Made by a program: the position numbers and the translations under genes
Notes under the pieces: generated by a model
Databases searched by the model: none
The model's input: the letters and a program-made list of their open reading frames with translations, nothing else
Told to the model about the DNA's origin: nothing
NCBI RefSeq assembly: GCF_019578655.1
Contig: NC_063261.1
Coordinates: forward strand, 9,246,446 to 9,310,445
Direction: 5' to 3'
DNA length: 64,000 nt
Source of the DNA: Ricinus communis
Taxonomy: Eukaryota > Streptophyta > Magnoliopsida > Malpighiales > Euphorbiaceae
Shown here: positions 45,441 to 57,830 of the stretch, piece after piece
Numbering within the stretch: position 1 is the first letter of the stretch
Layout of the letters: each line of letters starts with the position of its first letter

Positions 45441-47410
45441 TTTTCTTCACACCCTAAATTCTCTCTCTTGCTTCGTATTTTTTCTCACATTTTTTTCTAT
45501 GCATTTTTCACTTATTTTATATATTTTTCTTTATTTCTTATTTAATTACTTATTCTCTCTTTTATTTACTTCTTAAATTCCTCCAAAACCTTCTTTTAGA
45601 AAAATTCATTAAATTTATTTTGTTTCCTAAAATTATCTGTATTTTATTATTTTTTTTTCTTTAGCTTGTTGTATAAATAAAAACTAGAAAAATTATTAAA
45701 TTTTATTTCAATTTAACTTATTTTAATATTTTTGTAAATATTTTTTTTATGTCTATAAATTGTTTTTGATCTTTCTCCATTATCTCTATCTGTTCCTTAA
45801 GATTTATTTTATATATTTTTTATTTTGAAGTTTAATATTAATTTTTAAACCTTATTTATTTTGAATATATTTTAGTAATTTATTTTATAATTTCTCATAA
45901 ATCCTCTCTATTTTTAAATGTATATTTTTATTTTTATAATTTCTATTTTTAAATTATTTTAATTTTATAAAAACAACTTTAACGATGGATTATAGATAGA
46001 TTTTTTATTTTTAAAAAATATTTATTTAAAGAGTTAGCAATAATTTTTTATTTTTAAATTATATCTAAAAAAATTTATGAATTACTCATGATTTTTTTTA
46101 TTTTTTAAATATTATTTAAATAGTTATCGACAGTCTACCAACAACTCTCTTTTTTGATAAATTATTTTCCTCTAAAAGTTTGATGGTACAACAATTATCC
46201 AACAATTCAAACTAATTACTAACAAAGATTTAGTTGGTAAATCATTATTTTATAAAATAGTTTGATAATTTACCAACGATTTGGTAATCGTAATTTATGA
46301 CAATATGATAATTTTCAGTACAATTTATCGATAATAAAATTATCGAGTGATTGAAAAATAGTCGATAAATTATCAGTATTCTTATTTACTGACAAAAGAT
46401 TCTACGGATAAATTATGAATTTCTTATAAAATATTCTTCCCTCCTGTGGAAGAACCTCTTCTCCTCCCCCTCGTCCTTTTCTTTTCCAGACAAATAAAAT
46501 GGTTCCCAAATCAGTGTTCAAACAAAACAAAATAAAACAAACATCAGTATATATGCTAAAGAAAATGCGCAAACTTTTTCAACAATTCAAGAAAAAAATG
46601 GATAAATGAATTGGATTATAGAATTGGAAATTGGCATTACCCAAATTGAAGAATAATTTATATATACGAAGACAAATACTAGCATTTGTACATTGCAGAT
46701 CAATAATATGTATAATGTGTGAATTGAAATGACAAATAATGTTGTTAAAATTAATTTATTTGATTTTTACTAATTTAATAAAATTAATAAAGATGATAGA
46801 TAATAATAGTATAAAAATAAAAAATAAAAAAATAAAACTAAAATATTATACATAAAATATAATAAAAAATTTATGAAAAAATCATTTAGATAATTAATGA
46901 AATAGAATTGTCCTACATATAACATCTCCTCTTATTTTAGTAATAAACTAGATATGTACCCTCTAGATATGTACCCGCCTTATAGGTGGAACTACTTAAC
47001 TTTTAAATTAGATAATATTTAAAATTAAAATAAATAATACTTTATTATTTTATAGAATCAAAAGATCTTAAAGAAAAATTATAACATTAGTATTTTGAAA
47101 TTGTCATTTTATTTTTAATATAGTTTTTATATTTATTTCTTTACAAATTTGCACTACATGCACTCTTATGACAATACTTCTAATAAAGTGGTCGTAAATA
47201 CACGAAGACAAGTACTAGCATTTGTAAATTGCAGATCATTAGATAAACTGGAATAAAGCTATTAAAATAATATGCATAAAGTGTGAATTGAAATGACGGA
47301 TAAATTAATTGAATGAGTTTTATGCTTAATATTGCTAAAATTAATTTATTTAATTTTTTATTAATTTAATATAATTAATAAAAATAATAGATAATAATAA
47401 TATAAAAATA
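45441..47410. repeat. 2-kb AT-rich segment, copy 1 of a direct duplication
   Basis: It begins ACACCCTAAATTCTCTCTC and ends near AATAATATAAAAATA; the same order recurs at 53191-55182. It contains a block of self-similar words (GATAAATTATCAGT, TTACCAAC, 46140-46430) like subterminal repeats of DNA transposons, and GTACCCGCCTTATAGGTGG at 46972-46990. No gene is evident and the family is unknown. Confidence 0.75.
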
Positions 47411-49082
47411 GAAAGTTTTTAAAGTAGACATGCCTTCAGAGTTGAGTCTGAACCTTTCACTTTATGCATTCTTTTGTATATTTTTTTGACAATTCAATAG
47501 TCCTTTTCTCCCACAGAAATGAACTCATTTGCATTCAGCCTAGTCATATTAATTGATTTTTCAAGAATAAAAGAGATCGGCACCCCATGGTTGGTTGGGT
47601 AGACGAATGGTGACAATAGAAATATCTAGTTACTATAATGCTTTGGAATTATTCTAATTTGTAAAGTCGTACATCCGGTGCAAAGTCACATTCCATGTGA
47701 GCAGTAAAAGAGATAAAAAAAGAGAAAGAATAAAGAAGGAAATGAGATGGACATAATTGTACAAGCCATAGAGAATATGTAACAAAAAAATCCATAAAGA
47801 AAATGAAGAATATGCTTTACATAATACCACAACTAATAATTTGCTTGTATTGAATTTGATATAAATATGTCCTTAAAATGAAAGCATTAATAGGTTATCA
47901 ATTATTATAGGGATCCTATTCAATTGTAGATGCAAGGGCTACCAAATTCAAAAAATAACCTAAAAATAAGAGAAAAAGAATATGAAAATAATTACATTTT
48001 AAGGAAGTCAAAAAGCAATATTTGTATCAATTGCAAAATGTACGAACATGACTTAACTTACATTAACAACTTTAAAATTTAAAAATTAATGTTTACGAAT
48101 TTGGATATTACCTTAGCAACTAGTATTAATTGTTGCACAAGAGTTTAGGCATTAAACAGAAAATCTTGTTTATCCTCAAATTGCTTGCTATGGACATATC
48201 AAAGAATTTAAAAGGAAAGAACCTAATTGATTAATTTGATAGCAATAGTGTAACAATATAGTTCAAGTAGAGTGAAAGATAATTTATCAATCATATGCAT
48301 TCCTTGTATTTGTAAAGAAGATGAAGAATCGAAGTCTAATTTAGAATAAAGTCACAAGCCTTGTCCTTAATAGATTTGATGGAGAGGGGAATAGGTAATG
48401 ATACAAAAAACTTAAAAATAAATAAATAAATCTTTTTAATACACCACCTTACTACCTTAATGACACTTTTAATACACTTATCATTAAGCAGGTGAGAATG
48501 CTTTTCTCATAAAACAAAATGCTATAAGAGACAAACTCTAACAATTGAGAGAAATAGTATTAAAATCAATATAAGTTGCCAAGTAAGAAAGAAAAAGCAT
48601 GTTTAGAACATTGTTTACATATATAATAGGCGAGTGCCCGCCTTTTGGGGGGATTTAAAATATTATTAAAATAATATTAAATAATTTTAATAATATATTA
48701 TATAAATACTAATGAAATATAATAAAATTTTAAAATATTAGATAACTATATATCATATACTGTTAGTTACTAAGTTTCATTATAATTAGTATTCTATGAA
48801 TTATTAAAAAATTTAGTTTTTTATAATCTCAGCTTCAGTACTATTTCTTTTAAATATAATATCCGAAAGAGATTAAGAAAATTTAAAAACTTAAACTTAC
48901 ATGGCTAAAAGTAACGAAGATAATAATATGGATAAACTGATGAAGGTTTTAATTAAATTATTAAGAGAAAAAATAAAAAAAAAATAATATCATTAAAAAA
49001 CACACCAAATCAAAAAAAATATTCTCAGAGAATAGAAAAGTGCTATATAAGAAAAAAAACTATATTAAAATCTATGATAATA
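47411..49082. other. AT-rich DNA, no gene recognised
   Basis: 47420-47720 is a little less AT-rich and may be older unique DNA, but it gives no protein match. GTGCCCGCCTTTTGGGGGG at 48631-48649 echoes the motif at 46972 and 54742. Confidence 0.4.
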
Positions 49083-49087
49083 ATAAA

Positions 49088-51867
49088 TGTCACGACCAGA
49101 TCTATTGGCCCGTGGCCAGCACTAGGGAATGGGTAGGCGTAAGGCCACCGAATCCCGTAGTAAGCCTGACCATTCACTAACTTAATCAAATCTCAATCCA
49201 ATAGCACTGGTGCACAATTAACCTTAACCATCAGGTTCTACATACTTAGAATGTAGACTGCCAGCATGAATAGGCAAGAGCGGAATTTATATGAAATTAT
49301 AAAATGATAAATCTGAAATTTCTAATGTGGAGATTCTAGAATTTTAAAAGTCAACACACTAATAAAATCAGATACATTAAACCAGAAGATGAAGGAATCA
49401 GGCTGCTAGATCAAAAGAACTGCGGAGAAACTAACCACACCTGAAAAACAGTTAAATTGAGACTGTCAGTCTCGGGAGTGAGTTAAAATCATATATCCAA
49501 ACAACAATTACAAACACTTCAATAACACATTTATTTAATTTAACATAAAATATTAAATCATGCAAAAATATACGTGTCATGCCATGCTTCTATAAAATAA
49601 ATTTCACATACTACGGGACGGAGTACTTCAGTAGAACCCTAATCCCTATTACTAAACAGTCTTAGCCTTTCAGCCCTCCATTCCAACAGAACTGGCGCCC
49701 AGAGAACGAAGCTCGACCAGGGTCCTTAAATCCAATCTGGTCACTTAAGTTTTAAATAAAGTCGGCGCCTAGAGAGCAATGCTCGACCAGAGACCTTTAC
49801 TCCGGCAAACTCTCTCTACTCAGCCAGAGAGTTAAACTCGACTAGGACAAGTCCTAAATTTACCTTTTACTATCTGTCTCAAATTCATACCGGTGCGCAT
49901 GCGGTCCTGATGTAATCCATCAGGTGGCATGTTCTACTACCGTCTCATCCCGAGTCAACATGCATTCACAATAGCATTGATGCAGAAAACGATACATATA
50001 TGAATAGTAATTAGATAAATAATTAAAATATTAAATCATTTAATCATAACTGATATGAAAAAATTTATAATGACATATGTAAGCAGGTATATGATTTTAA
50101 CTCACGGTTCTGACGACCTTCTAGCTCTGCTCTGATGCTTCGAATGGAGCGAGCCGAATTGACGGATTTATCTAATCACGAGAACAATTAAATCAGAAAA
50201 AGTAAAATATTTAATAAATAACTCTAGGCCTAGACTCCTAGAATTTACTATCTAAGAATTTCGACCCGGATAAATTCTACTGAAATTTCGATAGAACCTC
50301 CCCTAGATACGGATTTTTACCCCCCGTAAAACGGGTCAAGAACCTGCCAGAGAACACTTCAAAATATTTCAACACTTCACTATTTTTTTCGACTCTGCCA
50401 CATAACATAAAACACGATTATTGGCAGACAGTTCGATAATTAATTATTTCGACAACAAACCTCACATAATTTTTTTTAATGCTCAACATAATTAAGTAAA
50501 CACATAATTTTATATCAACAACCTCTAAAAATCTACAGTATAGAGAAATTACTGAGACGCTATATCACTCAGTCGACTCGCCTCTAACCGCCGGAGTCCG
50601 ATCGACGATCCGAGCACGCCTACGGACTCAAGACAACGCGCTGAAGATAATTCTAGCTTTCGATCTTTTGATCCGACTCCCGATCTTCCGGAGACATTTA
50701 CGGACGATTTCGGCCATCAATTGTCAAATAGAGTCCGATCGCCACGAAACTGGTGCCATTGGAAAGCTTGAGTTAAGGAGAGTCCGGATATGCCCTCCGA
50801 TCATCCATCCCCAGCCAGGACTCGCTGGAAAAGCCCCAAATTTCGGATGCCCCTAATCTTTTCACCTCGCCGGATCTTGCCGGCAGCCTCAAGGGGTGGC
50901 AATGGTCGAAAAACGAAGTCTAGAAGTTGCTAATCATTTTGAGCCTAAGAACGCTGCAAATGGTCACCGAAAACTCCATGATCGGCGGCAAGAAAAAATC
51001 TACCATTTCTAGCCATTTCCATCGCTTCGATGCTTCCATTTCCATTGAGCTCGCCAATGACACGGACGAGCTTCTTATGCTATCGCCACCGTTGCCCGAC
51101 GCTTCCTCTTCTTCTTCTTCTTGTCTTTCTTTTCTTTCCTTCCTTATCGATATTTGGTTCCTGAACTTTTCTTCTTTACCATTTAGTCCCTCAATTTTTT
51201 ACTTACTAACAATTTCACCCTGTAAAATTTTCGATTAACCCTTTAACTTTTCTTAGCTTTTCAATTAAGCCCCTAACTATTTAATTTGGGCCAAATTAAA
51301 ATTATTGAAAATATAGAATTACTTATTTACCCTTGCTTTTAAAAGTAAAATTATCAAAATACCCTTACCGATACATTTAATTATAAAAATACCAACCATA
51401 TAAATTTTCATTTAAAACTCTAATCTAAAACAATTATATTTTAATCCTTATTCTAAAATTAATTGTTAATTTAATCCCAACACTTAATTAACTTAATTAA
51501 TCAGTTTACTAACTATTTTCCAATTAAAATCAACTCCAATAGCTAATTAAAATTCATCATTCCTAAATAAATTCCTTTATAAAATATTATTTATTAATTC
51601 TTTCATAACTCTCAAATATAGAATTCTAATTCATATATTCATATTGGGAAAAAATCTAGTGACAAAAAATATGATCTATTTTTCAAAAAATTTACTTAAT
51701 TAATTCTTGAAAATCAAACTAATTAGATATAGAAACTTATTTTTATCTAGTATTGAAATTCTATTTTAAATTATCTCAAATAAACTAATTAAAAATAAAA
51801 TAAAATTAATTTAAATAAAAACTCGTTATTAATTATTATTAATATTAAAAAAATTCCGGATATTACA
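49088..51867 (-). mobile_element. Tekay-like solo LTR, minus strand
   Basis: On the minus strand it runs from TGTAATATCCGG to GGTCGTGACA, 2780 bp. Target duplication ATAAA is perfect (49083-49087 and 51868-51872). It matches the plus-strand copy at 18494-21486 along its length, including the GC-rich block (about 50560-51110) and the GGTCGAGC array (49700-49860). There is no interior on either side, so it is a solo LTR. ORFs within it (50668-50856, 50927-51238) look incidental. Confidence 0.9.
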
Positions 51868-51872
51868 ATAAA

Positions 51873-52888
51873 CTTTAAAAAATATATTAAAATGCATAAA
51901 AATAATTTTAGAAATAAAAAGATACATTTAGAAAAAGACAAAACATCTTTTAAAATACTCTTTTTATATAGAAAAACTATTGATTTGAATTTAACTAACC
52001 TAGCATAAAGAAAGCAAAAAGATAAAAATAAACTTATATGTTCATAAAGAGAAACCAAGACAAACATCAGAATAATGAAGAAATTGAATTGAAGAAGATG
52101 CCAGTAGCTTATGAATAAAATAAAATAAAACAAATGGTAAAAAGAGAAAAATTAATAAATGAAATATGAGAATTAAAATTTTTTATTTTTCTTTAAAAAT
52201 AGGAGAATAAGAGTTGACAAGTAAAATCTATAAGATATATATAAAAAATGCCAAATTTTTCCATGAATTTTTATGTGGCAAAATTTTAAGAAGTCATGTC
52301 ATATTGTTTTTCAATGAAAATGATATGGCACAATCATAAAAATATTAACTTATAAATATTTATAAAATAATTAATGTGATTTTAAATAATGCTAACAATG
52401 AATATGTTATTTTTAATTTATTTAAATATAAAATTATTATATTCTTAAAATGATTATAATAAGCATAGTAATTAATAAAAGTACTACATATTAATAGTAA
52501 ATTTTATTATTTTTTAATAAAATATATATTTATATATATATAAATAAAAAATAATAAAATAGTAAAAGAATAGAAATTTAAATTTGGATCATAAAAATAG
52601 TTAAAACAATTTGTGACATATTGAAGAATTTATTAGTCCAATATAATAAATAAGAAAAAATTTAAACTATATATATATGATAGCATAAAAAAATTAGTAA
52701 AAATTAAATAGCAAAAGTTCTAACAATCTTATTTATTAAAATAAGTATTATATAAATATATAAGAACTTATTAGTGCAATAAAATAGATATAATTAATAT
52801 TGATAAGTATATATATTTCTCATATTTATTTACCTTAGCATATAAAATTAGAAAATTTTTATAAGAATGTATTATAATTCTTATAAAA
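51873..52888. other. AT-rich DNA, no gene recognised
   Basis: Extremely AT-rich. The 114-codon minus-strand frame (51789-52133) overlaps the LTR edge, is low in complexity and is not credible as a gene. Confidence 0.5.
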
Positions 52889-53190
52889 TATCGTAATATG
52901 TGACAATTTGATAATCATCAGTACAATTTATCGATAATGAAATTATCAAACGATTGAAAAATAGTCGGTAAATTATCAATATTCTTATATATTGACAAAA
53001 GATTCTAATGGTAAACTATGAATTTCGTATAGTATGCATTTATATCTAAATCATTAACAAATATTACAAATTTATATAAGTATATATAGAGAGAGAAAAG
53101 AAGCAAAGATGTCCAAAAAATATTAATGCCCAAAAAATACTCTTCCCTGCTATGGAAGAACCTCTTCTCCTCCCCATCGTCCTTTTCTTT
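52889..53190. repeat. Extra copy of the 300-bp junction block
   Basis: It matches 54009-54278, ending in GGAAGAACCTCTTCTCC and CTTTTCTTTTCC. Each copy contains an ATG followed by the same short frame (...KKYSSLLWKNLFSSPSSFSFP) from 53126 and 54204. The counterpart in copy 1 (46286-46492) lacks the ATG and about 75 bp before it. Confidence 0.75.
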
Positions 53191-55182
53191 TCCACACCCT
53201 AAATTCTCTCTCTTGCTTCCTATTTTTTCTCACATTTTTTCTATGCATTTTTCACTTATTTTAATTATTTTTCTTTATTTCTTATTTAATTACTTATTCT
53301 CTTTTTTATTTACTTCTTAAATTCCTCCAAAGCCTACTTTTAGAAAACTTCATTAAATTTATTTTAAGTTTCTTAAAATTATCTGTATTTTATTATTTTT
53401 GTTTCTTTAGCTTGTTGTATAATTATTAAATTTTATCTCAATTTAACTTATTTTAATATTTTTGTAAATACTTTTTATGTCTATAAATTTTTTTTGATCT
53501 TTCTCCATTATCTCTATCTGTTTTTTAAGATTTATTTTATATATTTTTCATTTTGAAGTTTAATATTAATTTTTAGATCTTATTTATTTTGAATATATCT
53601 TAGTAATTTATTTTATAATTTCTCATAAATCCTCTCTATTTTTAAATTTATATTTTCATTTTTATAATTTATATTTTTAAATTATTTTAATTTTATAAAA
53701 ACAACTTTAACTTTGGATTATAGATAGATTTTTTATTTTTAAAAATATTTATTTAAAGAGTTACCAATAATTTTTTATTTTTAAATTATATCTAAAAATA
53801 CTTATGAATTACTGATGATTTTTTTAATTTTTCAGATATTATTTAAATAGTTATCCACAGTCTACCAACAACTCTTTTTTTTTTTTGATAAATTATTTTC
53901 CTCTAAAACTTTGATGGAACAACAATTATCCAATAATTTAAAACTAATTACTAACAAAGATTTAGTCACTAAATCATTATTTTATAAAATAGTTTGATGA
54001 AATTACTTATTGTCAGTACATTTTATCGATAATAAAATTATCAAGCAATTGAAAAATAATCGGTAAATCATCAGTATTCTTGTTCACTGACAAAAGATTC
54101 TGCGGATAAATTATGAATTTCTTATAGTATGCATTTATATCTAAATCATTAACAAATATCACAAATTTATATAAGTATATATAGAGAGAGAAAAGAGGCA
54201 AAGATGTCTAAAAAATATTCTTCCCTGCTATGGAAGAACCTCTTCTCCTCCCCCTCGTCCTTTTCTTTTCCAGACAAACAAAATGATTCCCAAATCAGTG
54301 TTCAAACAAAACAAAATAAAATAAACATCAGTATATATGCTAAAGAAAATGCGCAAACTTTTTCAACAATTGAAGAAAAAAATGGATAAATGAATTGGAT
54401 TATAGAATTGGAAATTGGCATGTATCCAAATTGAAGAATAATTTATACATTCGAAGACAAGTACTAGCATTTGTACATTGCAGATCAATAATATGTATAA
54501 TGTGTGAATTGAAATGACGAATAATGTTGTTAAAATTAATTTATTTGATTTTTACTAATTTAATATAATTAATAAAAATGATAGATAATAATAGTATAAA
54601 AATAAAAAATAAAAAAATAAAACTAAAATATTATACATAAAATATAATAAAAATTTTATGAAAGAATTATTTAGATAATTAATGAAATAAAATTGCCCTA
54701 GATATAACATCTCCACTTATTTTAGTAATAAACTAGATATGTGCCCGCCTTATAGGTGGAACTAACTAACTTTTAAATTAGATAATATTTGAAATTAAAA
54801 TAAATAATACCTTATTACTTTATAGAATCAAAAGATCTTAAAGAAAAATTATAACATTAATATTTTGAAATTGTCATTTTATTTTTAATCTAATTTTTAT
54901 ATTTATTTCTTTACAAATTTGCAATACATACACTCCTATGACAATACTTCTAATAAAGTGGTCGTAAATATATGAAGACAAGTACTAGCATTTGTACATA
55001 GCATATCATCAGATAAACTGGAATAAGGCTATTAAAATAATATGCATAAAATATGAATTGAAATGGCGGATAAATTAATTGAATGAGTTTTATGCTTAAT
55101 ATTGCTAAAATTAATTTATTTAGTTTTTTTTATTAATTTAATATAATTAATAAAAATAATAGATAATAATAATATAAAAATA
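53191..55182. repeat. 2-kb AT-rich segment, copy 2 of a direct duplication
   Basis: Same order as 45441-47410, about 7.75 kb downstream. It has a block of roughly 75 bp (about 54127-54205, ending TATATAGAGAGAGAAAAG) that copy 1 lacks. GTGCCCGCCTTATAGGTGG is at 54742-54760. Confidence 0.75.
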
Positions 55183-56372
55183 AATTCATATAAAAATAAA
55201 ATACTAAACATAAAAAATAATAAATTCTCTATGGATAAATATCGTTTAAATAATTAATGAAATAGAATTGTATTGAATATAAAATGTCCTCTTATTTTAG
55301 TAATAAATTTTATATAAAATTCATATCTTATATTTTTAAATTTTTTTAAACTAATTAAGAAATAACTGTAATTTACGATTTGAATTTAAAATTGATTGGT
55401 ATAATTACAGTTAAACATTATAACATATTTAAAAATATTACTTAATGATGCAAAATGCCAATCCACAAATATGAACAGTACATAATTATAGAATTGAAAT
55501 TGTACAAGATTTATTGTAATTAATAATTAAATTTATAGTGCGTATCGTCAAATATTATCATACTTTTTATAACTATGATTTTGGGCCTTATTTATTTATA
55601 CAAGATTTTCATTTATAAATAAATATATTTATTCTTTAGAGGCAAGAGGCAACAGTAATTATTTTCTTCAGTTGATACAAAATTATTGTTTGGGTTAAGG
55701 AATTTGAAATTATGGATTTAATAAAATTTATAAATTTAGAATCCATAGTTTTAAATCTATAAATTTTAAAAATTGAATTGTTTAAATTAAATATTGTAAC
55801 AATGTATATTTTTTAAGTTAGGAATTATTTTGAGCTAAGATAAATTTATTAAGGATTGAAATAAAAAGATAATATAACAATCCAGTTCTTCTAAAGTGAT
55901 AGATTTTAGATATTTCCATGTTCTAGATGGGAAATTAACCTCTAAAAAATGAAGAATTTTGGAGATGGCGAATCTCTTAAGATTTATGAATTTAGATTAC
56001 TTTTTTTGCCAAACAATGGATTTAAACTAAATCTATAGATTCTACAAAATTACTCATTTAAAATTTCTCAATCCAAACGACTTCTAATTAATAAAAATTA
56101 CATTATTTTAGAGTATCAATAACAAAAATAATAAAAATAGAAACTATAATCAATACTACATTAAATATGATTATCAATGCTAATCAAAGTATTTATGTTG
56201 TGTTATTGATTTAGTTCATGTTAACATGGTTAATTATGATCTAACTTTCTAAAGAAGAAATTACTTAATTAGAGCAATTTATATCATCAAGCTGGAAATG
56301 ATAATTTTATAATTACAATTATTGATAAAATAAAATAAAATTGCTTTTTTCACTGTGAATCACAATCTAGAA
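55183..56372. other. AT-rich DNA, no gene recognised
   Basis: No credible frame, repeat or RNA gene seen. Confidence 0.5.
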
Positions 56373-57198
56373 TTACTCTAATGTACCATAGAGGTACGGT
56401 ACCATAAAAACTTATAAAATTTGATTTGATTTTATTTTAATAATTTATTAATATAATTAAATACTAGATTAGTTAGTTATATATAGTACTTAATTATTGA
56501 TCAACTAAATACATTATTTTTATTTATTAAACTTTTTTATATATTCTTAGAATTTAATGAGTGGTATTTTATAATTATGAGATTCATTTATATCATTTTA
56601 ATTTATATAAATAATTAAAAACTGGATATAAATTTTTTGACAATCTAAATTAATAGAAAGATATATAAAATTAATAAATTATTTAAAATAATATCAATTA
56701 ATTGTCTATAATTAATTATAAACTTATAATGATAGAGTACCACAATAGTACTCTAGCACACTCTCACAATTTAAAGGAAGTCAAATATGAATATTGAAAA
56801 GCTCGACTAATTTGCATCATGGATTTTACTATAGTACCATTGCGGTACTCTAAAATTATAAATGTCGTTTTTAATTATAGAAAATTAATTGAGATTAGTT
56901 TAAATAATTTATTAGTTATATACATCTTTCTATTAATCTAGATTATTAATAAATTCATATATAATTTTTAATTATTTATACAAATTAAATTATGTAAATG
57001 ATCACATAATTATAAAATGTCACTGAGTAAATCCTAAAAATATATAGAAATCTTTAAATATAAAAATAACATATTTAGTCGATCAATAAATAAGTACTAT
57101 GTATAATTAACTAATATAATATTTAATTATGTTAATAAATTATTAAAATTAAAATAAAATTAATTTCTACACTTATGATATATTAGAATGACTCTTAC
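56373..57198. mobile_element. Two MITE-like units in inverted orientation
   Basis: Unit 1 is 56373-56757. Unit 2 (56822-57198) is its reverse complement with moderate divergence. Each is about 380 bp, very AT-rich, and bounded by a 15-bp palindromic motif: GTACCATAGAGGTAC at the left of unit 1 and GTACTATTGTGGTAC (reverse complement) at its right. The motif may be a short terminal inverted repeat. There is no coding capacity and no clear target duplication. The spacer is about 65 bp. Confidence 0.65.
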
Positions 57199-57479
57199 AT
57201 CCTATATATAATTAATTATATTTTGATCTAAAAGTCAAAAGCTAATATGTACATTTAACTTTTTTATCTTATTTTATCCGGATTATTGAAAAAATTGCAA
57301 AATCATACTTTATTTAGTGAACGTCTTAAACCTTTAATAGTTTAATACATTAGTTAACACTGGCCATCTATCATTTAGAAATTGAAATTTATGCAATAAG
57401 TATTATTGTATGCATAAAACTTAAATTTATTCTCGAAATTAGTTAAAGATTGATCTCATATTTTTTTTAGTGATCTTTT

Positions 57480-57616
57480 AGATTATAGCTATGAACATTC
57501 AGTGAGTTTTTAGCATCTACCGCTGGAAATAATATACTAACTTTCAAACAATTTTATGGTATTTTAGAGGTTCGAGCCCTGGCCTGCAATTTAAAGAAAA
57601 GATAAAAAAAAAAAAA
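57480..57616 (+). mobile_element. Possible tRNA-derived SINE fragment
   Basis: GGTTCGAGCCC at 57569-57579 fits the pol III B box (GGTTCGANNCC). It is followed about 25 bp later by an A-rich tail (57593-57616). A convincing A box and target duplications are not visible, so this may be a degenerate SINE end or chance. Confidence 0.3.
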
Positions 57617-57696
57617 GACCTCCAATTAAATAATAGGTGCTGATTATATCTTTAGCTTTTATTAGGTTATGAGATAGTTGATTCCTTGTAGGCCAT

Positions 57697-57716
57697 TTGT
57701 GCATTTGAATGCACAA
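57697..57716. promoter_or_regulatory. 20-bp palindrome upstream of the GH1 gene
   Basis: TTGTGCATT and AATGCACAA flank TG. The 9-bp arms are perfect and the site is about 115 bp before the ATG. A dimeric regulator could bind it, but this is only inferred from symmetry and position. Confidence 0.35.
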
Positions 57717-57761
57717 TGACAAACATAATCAAACTAATTATTGAAAACCAATTAGAAGAGA

Positions 57762-57784
57762 TTATATATATATATATATAATCT
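57762..57784 (+). promoter_or_regulatory. TATA-like (TA)n element of the GH1 gene
   Basis: A TATATA run bounded by GATT and AATC, about 47-69 bp before the ATG. It is the only TATA candidate near the start, but also a simple microsatellite. Confidence 0.4.
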
Positions 57785-57830
57785 TTTGTCCATTTGAAGG
57801 AGCTTCTTGAGACCATTATTAGTTTTTGTA

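Noticed and set aside
51789..52133. A 114-codon hydrophobic minus-strand ORF
   Set aside because: It is an AT-rich frame dominated by F, L, I and S codons that crosses the boundary of the solo LTR at 51867, so it cannot be an old gene.
45441..55182. Interpretation of the duplicated 2-kb segments as LTRs of one large retrotransposon
   Set aside because: No TG..CA ends, primer site, polypurine tract or coding interior was found, and the right side has an extra partial copy.
57569..57579. A functional tRNA gene
   Set aside because: Only a T-arm-like B box is present. There is no acceptor stem, D arm or anticodon arm in the right spacing.
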